From Bacillota bacterium (GTDB taxonomy: Bacteria > Bacillota > Sulfobacillia > JAJZYS01 > JAJYTV01): DNA of 57,087 nt. Positions 14,663 through 22,905 of the stretch are shown piece after piece; the first letter of the stretch is position 1; the number at the start of each line of letters is the position of its first letter. The position numbers and the translations under genes are program-made. The notes under the pieces are model-generated. The model was not told the origin of the DNA and made no database searches. It saw only the letters and a list, made by a program, of their open reading frames with translations. The DNA lies in contig JAJYSZ010000007.1 in NCBI GenBank assembly GCA_021793315.1, positions 1-57,087 on the forward strand. The letters run 5' to 3'.

Positions 14663-15303
14663 ATCTCCGCCAGGCGGCCGTGACCGTGGCCGCCCGCGGT
14701 ACGCGAACGGACGTAGAGACTGCTCTTCAGGATGTACTGTTCCACCGTCTCGGGCACCAGGTACTTGATCGGCTCACCGCACTCGACGCGCCGGCGGATG
14801 TCGCTCGACGAGATGGCCAGCGCGGGCACCTCGATCGTGTGCACGCGCGCCGCCGACACCTGCGGGATCGCCTGCCTGAGGCGCTGGAAGTCGGCCGGCG
14901 GATAGCCGGGGCGCGTGGCGGCGATCAGCTCGCACTGCGCCAGGATGTCCTGCGGGCGGTTCCAGGTCATCAGCTCCATCACGGCATCGGCCCCCGTGAT
15001 GAAGTAGATGAGAGTGTCAGGCCCCACGAGGCCGCGCAGTTCCTCGATCGTGTCGACGGTGTAGGAAGGACCCACCCGGTCGATCTCGGTGCGCGAGACG
15101 CGGAAGTAGGGGTTCGTGGAGGTGGCGAGCACGGTCATGAGATAGCGGTGTTCCGCTTGCGTGACCGAGCGGTCCTGCTTGTGCGGCGGATTGCCCGAGG
15201 GGATGAAGACGACCTGCTCGAGCCCGAACGCGGCACGCGACGCCTCGGCCGTCACAAGGTGGCCGAAGTGGATCGGGTCGAAGGTGCCGCCCATGATGCC
15301 GAT
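14653..15303 (-). CDS. nadD: Nicotinate-nucleotide adenylyltransferase, start uncertain
   Basis: NadD joins nicotinate mononucleotide and ATP to deamido-NAD. The nucleotidyltransferase signature GGTFDPIHFGHL (His-x-Gly-His) and ISSSDIRRRV near the end are complete. ATG 15294 begins directly at GGTFDP and would remove the first beta strand. The frame is open upstream with no ATG, GTG or TTG before a stop, and reads IGIMGGTF, the family-typical first strand. An ATC at 15303 lies nine bases after AAGGA (15313-15317), so initiation there is plausible, as in rsfS. If ATG is used the gene is 14653-15294. It follows obg and overlaps yqeK. Confidence 0.88.
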   Translation of the reverse strand: MGIMGGTFDPIHFGHLVTAEASRAAFGLEQVVFIPSGNPPHKQDRSVTQAEHRYLMTVLATSTNPYFRVSRTEIDRVGPSYTVDTIEELRGLVGPDTLIYFITGADAVMELMTWNRPQDILAQCELIAATRPGYPPADFQRLRQAIPQVSAARVHTIEVPALAISSSDIRRRVECGEPIKYLVPETVEQYILKSSLYVRSRTAGGHGHGRLAEMWL

Positions 15304-15350
15304 GGCCCTGCGTCCTTGCGCCCTGAATGACGCAGGTGTCTTGTCTCGAT

Positions 15351-16610
15351 TTACGCGTCATCACCCTCGATGAACTCAAATTCATGATCGCGGATATGCA
15401 CGCTCTGACCGGTCTGCGCCCCTGCGCGCTTGAGGGCGGCCTCAACGCCCTTGCGCTTGAGGTAGCGCTGCAGGCTCTTCACGGCCCGCTCGCTGTCGAG
15501 GTCGGTCATCGCGACGCGCCGCTCCACCGTGACCCCCTCGACCCTGAAGCCGTCGCCCTCAGGGACGACGTGGAACGCCGTCGGATCCTGGCGCTCCTTC
15601 GTCTCCGCAGGCAATGGCTCCTGCTGAGGGGCCAAAGCTGCGAGTCGCCAGACGGCATCGGAAAGTTCGGCCAGGCCAAGCCCGCTCGCGGCCGAAATCG
15701 CGACAACCGAGGCTCCCAGGGCCTCGAGGCGCGCGCGCAGCCCGTCCGCGGCCTCGCGCGCCACAGGCAGGTCAAGCTTGTTGAGCGCCACGACGTAGGG
15801 GCGCTGGGCAATCTCCGGGTCGTAGAGCCGCACCTCTTCGCGCACCGCCAAAAAGCCGGCATAGGCCGCCTCGTCGCTCGCGTCGAGCATGTGCAGGAAC
15901 GCCCTGCAGCGGCTCGCGTGCCGCAGGAAGAGATCTCCGAGCCCGCGTCCCTCGTGCGCCCCCTCGATCAGGCCGGGCAGGTCCGCAAGCACGAGGCCCT
16001 TGCCGTCGCGCTCAAGGATGCCGAGTTCCGGCTGGATCGTGGTGAAGGGGTAGTCGCCCACCTTCGGCCGCGCGTTGGTAAGGCGCCCGAGCAGGGTGGA
16101 CTTGCCGGCGTTCGGCAGGCCCAACAGGCCGATGTCCGCGACCAGCCGCAGTTCAAGGATGAACCAGCCTTCCTCGCCCGGCTCGCCGCGCTCCGCCAGC
16201 CGTGGCGCACGGTCGCGGGCGGTGGCGAAGCGCGCGTTGCCGCGCCCGCCGCGTCCGCCGCGCGCAGCGATCACCGTCTCGCCGGCCACACGCAGGTCGC
16301 GCAGCACCGAGCCGTCATCGCGTCGCACCACCGTGCCGGGCGGCACCTCAAGGACGATGTCCTCGCCGTCCCTGCCGTGGCGGTTCGTCCCGGCACCGCC
16401 GCCACCCGCCTCCGCTTTGTAATGATGGCGCCCGCGATAGGCGCTGAGGGTCGTCTCTCCCTCGGTCACGCGCAGGATGACATCGCCGCCGCGGCCTCCA
16501 TCCCCGCCGTCGGGGCCACCGTGCGGCACGTACTTCTCGCGCCGGAACGAGAGGGCGCCGTTGCCGCCGTCCCCCGCCTTCAGATAGACGCGCACCTCAT
16601 CGACGAACAT
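15351..16610 (-). CDS. obg: Obg GTPase
   Basis: A 419-residue protein of the Obg family, which acts in late 50S assembly, the stringent response and, in Bacillus, sporulation entry. Domains: Gly-rich Obg fold (residues 1-158, GGPDGGDGGRGGD), G domain with Walker A GLPNAGKS (164-171), switch and G3 DLPGL (210-214), G4 NKLD (277-280) and G5 SAAS, then an OCT domain in the last 75 residues. The start ATG 16610 is five bases after GGAGGA; an in-frame upstream codon at 16646 lies within spo0B and is less likely. The gene overlaps the 3' end of spo0B by 14 bases, keeping the Bacillus spo0B-obg coupling. Confidence 0.96.
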   Translation of the reverse strand: MFVDEVRVYLKAGDGGNGALSFRREKYVPHGGPDGGDGGRGGDVILRVTEGETTLSAYRGRHHYKAEAGGGGAGTNRHGRDGEDIVLEVPPGTVVRRDDGSVLRDLRVAGETVIAARGGRGGRGNARFATARDRAPRLAERGEPGEEGWFILELRLVADIGLLGLPNAGKSTLLGRLTNARPKVGDYPFTTIQPELGILERDGKGLVLADLPGLIEGAHEGRGLGDLFLRHASRCRAFLHMLDASDEAAYAGFLAVREEVRLYDPEIAQRPYVVALNKLDLPVAREAADGLRARLEALGASVVAISAASGLGLAELSDAVWRLAALAPQQEPLPAETKERQDPTAFHVVPEGDGFRVEGVTVERRVAMTDLDSERAVKSLQRYLKRKGVEAALKRAGAQTGQSVHIRDHEFEFIEGDDA

Positions 16611-17022
16611 CCAGGTCCTCCTCCGGCCAAGACACCGTGACTCCATCCGCGGCGCATATCACCAGCAGCACGCCGGTGCGCCGTTTGTCCAGTGCCTGCC
16701 TCATCTGAGGCAGCAGGTGCCTCAGCGCATCCGGGCGGACACTGCCGGGCTCGCCTTGCCAGGCGAGCGGCTGGCCCGCCTCCTCCGCGTCCGCCAGGAG
16801 CTGCCACAAGGCGTACTGCTCCTCGGGATCGCCCGCATGGGAGAGCGCCGAAAGCAGGGCCTCCTCGCGCACCACGCGCTCAAGGGCCTCCTGCGCCTTC
16901 TGCCCTTCCCCTAGCTGTGCCCAGCCGAAGGCCACCTGCAGCGCATTGGCCACGCGATGACGCACGGCCCGCACTGCCCTGAGCGCGGCGAGCCGCCCGT
17001 CATCTCCTTGTTGATACGCCAA
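16597..17022 (-). CDS. spo0B: Spo0B-like sporulation phosphotransferase
   Basis: A 141-residue, mostly helical protein. RHRVANALQVAFGWAQLG (residues 21-38) matches the Spo0B helical-hairpin segment with H22 as the likely phosphorylated His and the following Asn conserved. The C-terminal part (KRRTGVLLVICAADGVTVSW) is a short alpha/beta domain. In Bacillus, Spo0B passes phosphate from Spo0F to Spo0A. The location between rpmA and obg is the Bacillus location. It is shorter than the 192-residue Bacillus protein because the ATPase-like C-terminal domain is reduced. The family is poorly conserved, so context carries part of the call. Confidence 0.85.
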   Translation of the reverse strand: MAYQQGDDGRLAALRAVRAVRHRVANALQVAFGWAQLGEGQKAQEALERVVREEALLSALSHAGDPEEQYALWQLLADAEEAGQPLAWQGEPGSVRPDALRHLLPQMRQALDKRRTGVLLVICAADGVTVSWPEEDLDVRR

Positions 17023-17082
17023 GGCGGTCAGCGCCCCCCGAGCGCGGGCGCCGACCGCCGATAGAGTGATCGCATGTCTTGC

Positions 17083-17349
17083 CTAGAGCGGCTGCACCGA
17101 CACCTCGGAGCGGTCGCCACGCGTGCCGAAGGCGACGACTCCGTCCGTGAGTGCGAAAAGGGTGTGGTCACGGCCGACGCCGACGTTCGCACCCGGGCGC
17201 ACCCGAGTCCCGCGCTGGCGGACGATGATGGTGCCGGCGCGCACGCTCTGGCCGCCGAAAGCCTTCACGCCGAGGCGCTTCGGCTGCGAGTCGCGGCCGT
17301 TGCGGGACGAGCCGCCGCCCTTCTTGTGTGCAAACAGCTGCAGGTTCAT
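17083..17349 (-). CDS. rpmA: Ribosomal protein L27 with cleavable N-terminal extension
   Basis: An 88-residue L27. It begins [20 protein letters not shown]: the LQLFA-HKKG junction is the site at which Bacillota process L27, exposing HKKG so that the tail can reach the peptidyl-transferase centre. The core ([24 protein letters not shown]) is canonical. The start overlaps the prp stop by ATGA, coupling substrate and protease. An in-frame codon further upstream (17427) lies within prp and can be rejected because the extension motif begins at the ATG. Confidence 0.97.
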   Translation of the reverse strand: MNLQLFAHKKGGGSSRNGRDSQPKRLGVKAFGGQSVRAGTIIVRQRGTRVRPGANVGVGRDHTLFALTDGVVAFGTRGDRSEVSVQPL

Positions 17350-17666
17350 AGGTTCTCCTCCTTCTTGACGCTGAGGGCGATTGCCCCCGGATAGCTCTCC
17401 GAAATGTCCTCGAGTCCCAAAAGGCACGTTTCGAGGATCGCCTGGCCGATCTCGCCGCTCTCGCCCTGCCAGAGCACGTCTCCATCCCGCACCCTGGCGT
17501 CCGCGGCCTCAGGATCGAACCGCCCAAGTCCCAGGGCGGCCGTCTGCACGATGGCCGACACGGCCGCGCAAACGAGATCCTGACCGTAGGGCGCCGTGCC
17601 CGCGTGACCGTGCACGTGCAGGCGGACGATGCGCCCGCCCCGGCGCACCACTTCGGCCCGGATCAC
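17346..17666 (-). CDS. prp: Prp cysteine protease for L27 processing
   Basis: A 106-residue protein of the YsxB/Prp family. The catalytic dyad is H21 ([12 protein letters not shown]) and C33 ([11 protein letters not shown]), with the usual 12-residue spacing. Prp removes the L27 N-terminal extension and is essential in Staphylococcus. The start is GTG 17666 inside the rplU stop (GTGA) and the stop overlaps rpmA (ATGA), so rplU-prp-rpmA are tightly coupled. C-terminal residues [11 protein letters not shown] are typical for the family. Confidence 0.93.
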   Translation of the reverse strand: MIRAEVVRRGGRIVRLHVHGHAGTAPYGQDLVCAAVSAIVQTAALGLGRFDPEAADARVRDGDVLWQGESGEIGQAILETCLLGLEDISESYPGAIALSVKKEENL

Positions 17667-17974
17667 CCCTCGATCGCTTCGACCCGCACTTCGGCGAACG
17701 GCTGACGATGGCCATAGCGCCGGCGGTAGTTGACCTTGGGCTTGTACTTGAAGACGAGAATCTTGCGGGCCTTGCCATGGACGGCGACCTTGCCGCGAAC
17801 CTTGGCACCGCTGACGAACGGGCTCCCCACCGCGACCGTGCCGTCGTCGCGCACCAGCAGGAGCACCTGCTCGAACACGATCTCCTCGCCCGGCGTACCG
17901 ATCTTCTCGACGCGGACGACCTCGCCCGGCGCCATGCGGTACTGCTTGCCGCCGGTCTCCACAACTGCGTACAT
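17663..17974 (-). CDS. rplU: Ribosomal protein L21
   Basis: A 103-residue L21 beginning MYAVVETGGKQYRMAPGE, with the conserved VFKYKPKVNYRRRYGHRQPF near the end that contacts 23S rRNA. The ATG at 17974 is chosen over an in-frame upstream codon at 18010 because all L21 proteins start M-Y-A. It is the first gene of the rplU-prp-rpmA-spo0B-obg-nadD-yqeK-rsfS run, preceded by a putative promoter at 18037-18065 and a roughly 60-base leader. Confidence 0.97.
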   Translation of the reverse strand: MYAVVETGGKQYRMAPGEVVRVEKIGTPGEEIVFEQVLLLVRDDGTVAVGSPFVSGAKVRGKVAVHGKARKILVFKYKPKVNYRRRYGHRQPFAEVRVEAIEG

Positions 17975-18036
17975 GCTCTGCCTCCCGACGCGCCGCCGCC
18001 GGTGCGCCAATGGCGACTTTTGACCGGCTGCGAGCG

Positions 18037-18065
18037 GTATACAAACATGAGTATTTTACCGGCAA
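18037..18065 (-). promoter_or_regulatory. Putative promoter of the rplU operon
   Basis: On the minus strand TTGCCG (18065-18060) and GTATAC (18042-18037) are 17 bases apart. This is one of the few AT-rich patches between rng and rplU, so it is a reasonable sigma-A promoter that gives a leader of about 60 bases. Confidence 0.4.
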
Positions 18066-18077
18066 TCGCTTAGCGCG

Positions 18078-19823
18078 TCAACGCGGCTCGACGACGGTCT
18101 CCTTTGCGCTGCGCCTGGTCTGACGCTGGCCCACCAGTTTGGCGCGGGCAAAGGTGCGGAAGGCCCCCGTGACATGCACCTTGACCTTCTCGCCCACCAG
18201 GTGCCCGCCGCCCTGCACGTCGATCACGTAGCCCTCTACGCGCGCGATGCCGTCGTCGGGATTGCTCTGGTGCGGCTCCTCGATGCGGATCTCGATCTCC
18301 TGCCCCGGCTGCACCGGCCTCGCGAGCCGCTCGACCTCCTCGCGTGAGCCGACGGCCTTCACCCGCAGGGTCTCGATGCGCAGGTCCTCTGCGCCGCGCA
18401 CGTGCACCGTGCGGCCGATCTCCTTCTCGAACTCCCGGAGATGGGCGCCACCCGTGCCGATCAGAAGCGCCGCGACGGCGGGGTTCACCTCGACCAGCAC
18501 GGCCTCCTGGTTCTCCCGGCGCAGGAGCGAGCGCACCTCGCGCCGCACCTTCTGCGCCATAGTCTCCTCGGAGAGCACGCGGCCACGCCCCTCGCAATCC
18601 GGGCAGGTGCGGAGCAGCATGCCCTCAAGCCCATGCCCGACCTTCTTGCGGGTCATCTCGACGAGGCCGAGCTGCGTCAGGCCGAGTACGTGCACCTTCG
18701 TGCGGTCCCGCCGCACCGTCTCCTCGAGCGTCGAGAGCACCTTCTGCCGGTCGTCGTGACGGTCCATGTCGATGAAATCGACGATGATGATGCCGGCGAG
18801 GTCCCTCAGGCGGATCTGGCGGGCGATCTCCTCCGCCGCCTCGAGATTCGTGCGCACGACCGTCTCCTGGAGGTTTCTGTTGCCGACGAACTTGCCGGTG
18901 TTCACATCGATCACGGTAAGCGCCTCGGTCTGGTCGATGACGAGGTAGCCGCCGCAGTGGAGCCAGACCTTCCGGCGGATCGCGTTCTCGATCTCCGGCT
19001 CAAGGTTGAAGGCGTCGAAGAGGCTCGCCTGGTCCGTCGGCCAGAGCCGGATGTGCTTTCTCAGCTCGGGCGACATGGTGTCGGCGAGCTCAACCACCCG
19101 GTCGTACTCCTCCTTGTTGTCGATCCAGACGTGCTGCACCTCGTCCGTCAGCATGTCGCGCACGATGCGGAAGGTGAGGCCAAGGTCCTTGTGCAGCAGG
19201 GCCGGTGCCGTCATGACCTGCGCGCGGCGCTGGATGCGCTGCCACAGCCGCGTCAGGAAGTCCATGTCCTGCTGCAGCTCAGGCTCGGGCCTGCCCTCGG
19301 CCACGGTGCGCACGATCACCCCGGCGCCCTCCGGCTTCGCGGCCTCGGCCCACACCTTGAGCCGGCTTCGCTCCTTCTCGTCGGCGATGCGGCGCGAGAC
19401 GCCGATGAAGTCATTCGTCGGGGTCAGCACGACATAGCGCCCAGGCAGGCTGATGTTGCCCGTGACCCGGGCGCCCTTGGTGCCGATCGCCTCCTTGACG
19501 ACCTGCACCATGATCTCCTGCTTGGGGCGCACCACATCGTCGATGTTCACGTACTTGCGGCTCTTCTGCTCCTCGACGCCATCGTCCTCGTCGTAGAGGG
19601 CGCCGGCGTCGCCCACGTGCAGGAACGCGTTCTTCTCGAGGCCGATCGCGACGAAGGCGGCCTCCATGCCGGGGAGCACGTTCTCGACGCGCCCCTTGTA
19701 GATGTTGCCCACCGCCCGCTGCTGGATCGGACGCTCCACCATGAGTTCGACGAGTTCGCCATCCTCGAGGATCGCTGCCCGCGTCTCGAGTGGCTCGACA
19801 TTCACCAATATTTCGCGGCGCAC
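18078..19823 (-). CDS. rng: Ribonuclease E/G (RNase G) with TRAM-like C-terminus
   Basis: A 581-residue endonuclease for rRNA and mRNA processing. The S1 domain covers residues about 35-120 (GNIYKGRVENVLPGMEAAFV). Catalytic Asp residues lie in TVIDVNTGKFVG and IIIVDFIDMDRHDD, and the zinc-link CPDCEGRG holds two Cys for dimer contact. After the nuclease core, the last 80 residues (GIARVEGYVIDVQGGG, VGEKVKVHVTGAFRTFARA) look like a TRAM RNA-binding domain, not the degradosome scaffold of RNase E. The start is GTG 19823. It is downstream of the spoIVFB-like gene, the position it has in many Bacillota. The long C-terminal tail of gammaproteobacterial RNase E is absent. Confidence 0.93.
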   Translation of the reverse strand: MRREILVNVEPLETRAAILEDGELVELMVERPIQQRAVGNIYKGRVENVLPGMEAAFVAIGLEKNAFLHVGDAGALYDEDDGVEEQKSRKYVNIDDVVRPKQEIMVQVVKEAIGTKGARVTGNISLPGRYVVLTPTNDFIGVSRRIADEKERSRLKVWAEAAKPEGAGVIVRTVAEGRPEPELQQDMDFLTRLWQRIQRRAQVMTAPALLHKDLGLTFRIVRDMLTDEVQHVWIDNKEEYDRVVELADTMSPELRKHIRLWPTDQASLFDAFNLEPEIENAIRRKVWLHCGGYLVIDQTEALTVIDVNTGKFVGNRNLQETVVRTNLEAAEEIARQIRLRDLAGIIIVDFIDMDRHDDRQKVLSTLEETVRRDRTKVHVLGLTQLGLVEMTRKKVGHGLEGMLLRTCPDCEGRGRVLSEETMAQKVRREVRSLLRRENQEAVLVEVNPAVAALLIGTGGAHLREFEKEIGRTVHVRGAEDLRIETLRVKAVGSREEVERLARPVQPGQEIEIRIEEPHQSNPDDGIARVEGYVIDVQGGGHLVGEKVKVHVTGAFRTFARAKLVGQRQTRRSAKETVVEPR

Positions 19824-19886
19824 CGCTTGTCTTCACTCCCAAAACCCTGCCGGCCACGAAGGCTTACGGCAGCAAACTTGTTTGGC

Positions 19887-20075
19887 TCAAGTATAGGTAG
19901 GGTCGTCCGGCTTGACAAGCGGTGCTTCCCCGCTGCCGGCGCAGTCCCTGCAGATGCCCTGGCCGCCGCACGCCTCGCAGAGCGCGGCGTCACGCCACGC
20001 GAACTGCTCGACGCCACGACCGATACAGCGCGGGCAGACGCCCGTGCCGCCGCAGGTCGCGCACGCCGTGGCCAT
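19887..20075 (-). CDS. Four-knuckle zinc miniprotein (DnaJ-type CxxCxGxG)
   Basis: A 62-residue protein made almost entirely of four CxxCxGxG motifs: CATCGGTG, CPRCIGRG, CEACGGQG and CRDCAGSG, enough for two zinc sites as in the DnaJ zinc domain. Anti-TRAP (RtpA) of Bacillus has two such motifs and binds the TRAP attenuator, so a regulatory or chaperone-like adaptor is possible. It lies 15 bases after the M50 protease gene and 63 bases before rng, on the same strand. No J domain or other catalytic part is present. Function unknown; the motif count is seen directly. Confidence 0.8.
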   Translation of the reverse strand: MATACATCGGTGVCPRCIGRGVEQFAWRDAALCEACGGQGICRDCAGSGEAPLVKPDDPTYT

Positions 20076-20090
20076 CGGATCACCTCGGCT

Positions 20091-20984
20091 TCATGGTGAC
20101 CCGCGATGTCCTCCTCTATCCCGAGCCTCCCGGTTGAGAATCTCGCCCACCGTGCGATGGAGGTCACCTTCCTGCGCGGCGTCGTAGAGTGCCTGGTCGT
20201 CCAGGGCCCCGACGACGCGCCCGCCTTCGTACACGTAGACCCGGTGCGCCCTGCCGCCGAACAGGCGCCGCAGCACCTGGCGCAGTTCGCTGCCCGACGC
20301 CGCGGCGAAAGCCTGCAGCGGCAGCACCTCGCCGCGCGACAACGCTCCAAGTGCCCTCAGCCAAAGCGCCCAGCGGCTTAGGGGCGTCTGCCGCTCGATG
20401 CCGCGCTGTGCCCAGAGTATGACGCCCGAAAGCACCACCGCCTGCCAGCCTGGATAGCCGGCCAGCTGGCCGACGATGCCCGCGATCGCGATCAGGAATG
20501 CGATCAGCCGGCCGAGCAGCAGTGCCTCCCGACCGGCGGGCGTCCAGCCGATCGCCCGGCTGCGCACGGCGTGGAAGATGCGGCCGCCGTCCAGAGGATA
20601 GGCCGGCAGCAGGTTCACGGCCAGCATGGCCAGGTTGACGTTCAGCAGCAGGTCGCCGCGTGCCGGCGTCGCAAGCCCGTAGCGCAGCAGGAGCGCGGCG
20701 GCGGCCACCGCCATGAGGTTCGCGAGCGGCCCCGCCAGGGCCACCAGGATCTCGACCAGCGGTCCCGCGAGCTCGAGGTCCGGAATGTCGGCCTGACCGC
20801 CGAAGGGATACAGCTCGATCCGCCCGATGCGCAGTCCAAGGCTGCGCGCGGCGGCGACGTGGCTCGATTCGTGCAGCACGAGCGTGCCGATGTACACGAC
20901 GAGCGCCGTGCCCTGCCCAAGCAGCACGCCGATCGCCAGAAGGATCAGGAGCAGCGGGTGCGGTCGCGGCAGGGGTGATCTCAT
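20091..20984 (-). CDS. spoIVFB: SpoIVFB-like M50 site-2 protease with CBS-like tail
   Basis: A 297-residue intramembrane metalloprotease. Zinc ligands are H38 and H42 with E39 (HESSH) and D132 in NLLPAYPLDGGR. About five to six membrane helices span residues 10-200, followed by a soluble part (residues 215-285, VYVYEGGRVVGALDDQALYD) that resembles a CBS-type domain. In Bacillus, SpoIVFB cleaves pro-sigma-K in the mother cell and is held by SpoIVFA; the SpoIVFA-like M23 gene overlaps just upstream (ATGA). The sporulation role is inferred from that pair. A general site-2 protease role would look the same. Confidence 0.88.
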   Translation of the reverse strand: MRSPLPRPHPLLLILLAIGVLLGQGTALVVYIGTLVLHESSHVAAARSLGLRIGRIELYPFGGQADIPDLELAGPLVEILVALAGPLANLMAVAAAALLLRYGLATPARGDLLLNVNLAMLAVNLLPAYPLDGGRIFHAVRSRAIGWTPAGREALLLGRLIAFLIAIAGIVGQLAGYPGWQAVVLSGVILWAQRGIERQTPLSRWALWLRALGALSRGEVLPLQAFAAASGSELRQVLRRLFGGRAHRVYVYEGGRVVGALDDQALYDAAQEGDLHRTVGEILNREARDRGGHRGSP

Positions 20985-21523
20985 GGCCGGCCCAGCACGC
21001 CCGGCAGGGCGAGCGGCGTCTTGCCGCGGAACGCCTCGAGCGACAGGTGCGACGCGTCACCCGGCGCGAAATGGCTGACCGCCCCGAGTACCTGGCCGAG
21101 GCGCACCGCCTCGCCGCGGTGCACATCGCAGGGGCCGAGATGCATGTAGCGCATTATGACGCCCTGCCCCCGCACCGTGACGGATACACCCGGAGCATAC
21201 GCGGCCACCGCCGTGACGGTGCCGCTTGCCGCCGCCCTGACGATCGTCCCGCCTGGCGCCAGGATCTCGATGCCGCCGCCCGTGTGCTGCTGCACCGCGC
21301 CGACCAGCGGCCAGCCGAACGCGGGCTGCGCCTTGGCGGCGGGCTTTGCGGCCGCCCCCTGCGTACGCGTACCCGAACCGATCGGCAACTGGATCTGCTG
21401 GCTGATATACCTCTGCGCAAGATGGCGCACCGATCCCGCCATGGCGCCGGCGCCGCGCTCGCCCCACAGCAGCAGGCCTGCGAGCACGGCGGCCGCCAGC
21501 ACCTGCAGCCAGAGCTTGCCCAC
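20981..21523 (-). CDS. spoIVFA: SpoIVFA-like M23 domain membrane protein, degenerate metal site
   Basis: A 180-residue protein: one N-terminal membrane helix (LWLQVLAAAVLAGLLLW), a linker, and an M23/LytM-like domain from about residue 70 (FGWPLVGAVQQHTGGGIEI). Active M23 enzymes have HxxxD and HxH; here the first is H-TGGGI-E and the second is HLSLE, so one zinc-ligand His is Ser and Asp is missing. It is therefore probably a non-catalytic binding domain, as in SpoIVFA. I chose GTG 21523, five bases after GAGGTGG; the open frame extends further upstream. The gene overlaps the M50 protease by ATGA and runs just behind rodA. Confidence 0.8.
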   Translation of the reverse strand: MGKLWLQVLAAAVLAGLLLWGERGAGAMAGSVRHLAQRYISQQIQLPIGSGTRTQGAAAKPAAKAQPAFGWPLVGAVQQHTGGGIEILAPGGTIVRAAASGTVTAVAAYAPGVSVTVRGQGVIMRYMHLGPCDVHRGEAVRLGQVLGAVSHFAPGDASHLSLEAFRGKTPLALPGVLGRP

Positions 21524-21572
21524 GGCTTCCACCTCGGCAGAGCCTATGCGCCAGCCTGTCCTGCCATGTCCG

Positions 21573-22706
21573 CTAGGAGCGGAAGGTGAGTTGTCCGGGG
21601 TGCAGGCGCAGGCTGAGGAGGATGCCAAGCGCGATGAAGTCCGCAAGCACGGACGATCCGCCGTAGCTGAAGAAGGGCAACGGCACCCCGACCACCGGCA
21701 GCACCGCCATCGCCATGCCGGCGTTCATCAGCACCTGCGTCGCGATGATGGCAAGCACGCCCGCGCCAAGCAGGATACCGAACTGGTCGCGCACGTCGCT
21801 GACGACGTTGAGGCCGCGCCAGACGAACATCAGGTACAGCAGGAGGAGTACGCCCGCGCCAACGAAGCCGAAGTCCAGGCCAACGACAGCGAAGATGAAG
21901 TCGGTCGAGCTTTCCGGCAGGAAGCTCAGGATGGCCTGGTTCGAGTGCAGGCCCAGCCCGTACATGCCACCGGAGCCGAGCGAGATCAGCGACTGGATGA
22001 TGTTGTAGCCCGAGCCGTTGGGGTCGGCGTTCGGATTCAGGAAGATCAGCAGGCGACTCAACTGGTAGGAGTGGATCAGGGGCAGCGGCACGTGGAAGCG
22101 CAGATGGAGGTAGATCCAGAGGACCATCAGGCCGAGGCCGCCGCCGAACAGCAGCAGAAGGTGCCAGACGCGGGCCCCCGCCATGAACAGCATGACCACC
22201 AGGATGGCGACGAAGATCAGCGCCGTGCCCAGGTCCGGCTGCTTGAACACAAGCGCCGCAGGCACGGCCGTGAAGAGGATCGGCGACACCAGATCCCGCC
22301 AGCGATTGAGGCTCTTCTTGGCGGTCAGGAGGTCTGCGAGCCCGATGACCAGGAAGACCTTGGCGAACTCCGAAGGCTGCAGCTGGAACGGCACGCCGGG
22401 GATGCGGATCCAGCGCACGGCACCGAGCGCGCTCGAGCCGTGCACGAGGACCACGGCGAGCAGCAGGAGGCCGAGCGCATAGCCCCAGATGGCGTACGGG
22501 CGCAGGAGGCGATAATCCACCGAGGCCACCGCCACCATGACAAGCGTGCCCAGCACAAGCCAGATGAGCTGATGCTCCGGATAATAGGCGGGCGAGACGC
22601 CCGGCAGCGAATGCGTCGCCGAGGCGATCGTGACCAGCGACCCGGCGGAAATCAGGGCAACGACGAGGAGAAGGCCGAAGTCGATGCGCAGCAGTCGCTG
22701 TACCAC
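21573..22706 (-). CDS. rodA: RodA, SEDS peptidoglycan polymerase
   Basis: A 377-residue SEDS protein with ten membrane helices. RodA polymerises lipid II glycan chains with its partner PBP2 in the elongasome. Conserved features: RWIRIPGVPFQLQPSEFAK, FKQPDLGTALIF (containing the key Asp), LPESSTDFIFAVVGLDFGF and PLPFFSYGGSS. The GTG at 22706 gives the usual RodA length; the frame runs open upstream to 22856 but with Arg-rich, non-homologous sequence. The neighbours mrdA, mreBCD and min genes make this RodA and not FtsW or SpoVE. Confidence 0.93.
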   Translation of the reverse strand: MVQRLLRIDFGLLLVVALISAGSLVTIASATHSLPGVSPAYYPEHQLIWLVLGTLVMVAVASVDYRLLRPYAIWGYALGLLLLAVVLVHGSSALGAVRWIRIPGVPFQLQPSEFAKVFLVIGLADLLTAKKSLNRWRDLVSPILFTAVPAALVFKQPDLGTALIFVAILVVMLFMAGARVWHLLLLFGGGLGLMVLWIYLHLRFHVPLPLIHSYQLSRLLIFLNPNADPNGSGYNIIQSLISLGSGGMYGLGLHSNQAILSFLPESSTDFIFAVVGLDFGFVGAGVLLLLYLMFVWRGLNVVSDVRDQFGILLGAGVLAIIATQVLMNAGMAMAVLPVVGVPLPFFSYGGSSVLADFIALGILLSLRLHPGQLTFRS

Positions 22707-22905
22707 GTCAGCTGGCGCGGGTCCGGACGCGTCCCGACGGGCCGCCTCCGCCTCGCAGGCCAGGCCTTCCCTCCCTTCGCAAGATCCGTCGGCCGGGCGA
22801 CGCCTGCAATGCGCAAGCCATTGCGCGGTCACTTCCGGTTCGCAAAGCGGGAACACCTGCTCATTCTAGCATTGCGGCGCCTGCATTTGCGCAGGCGCCG
22901 CAGTG

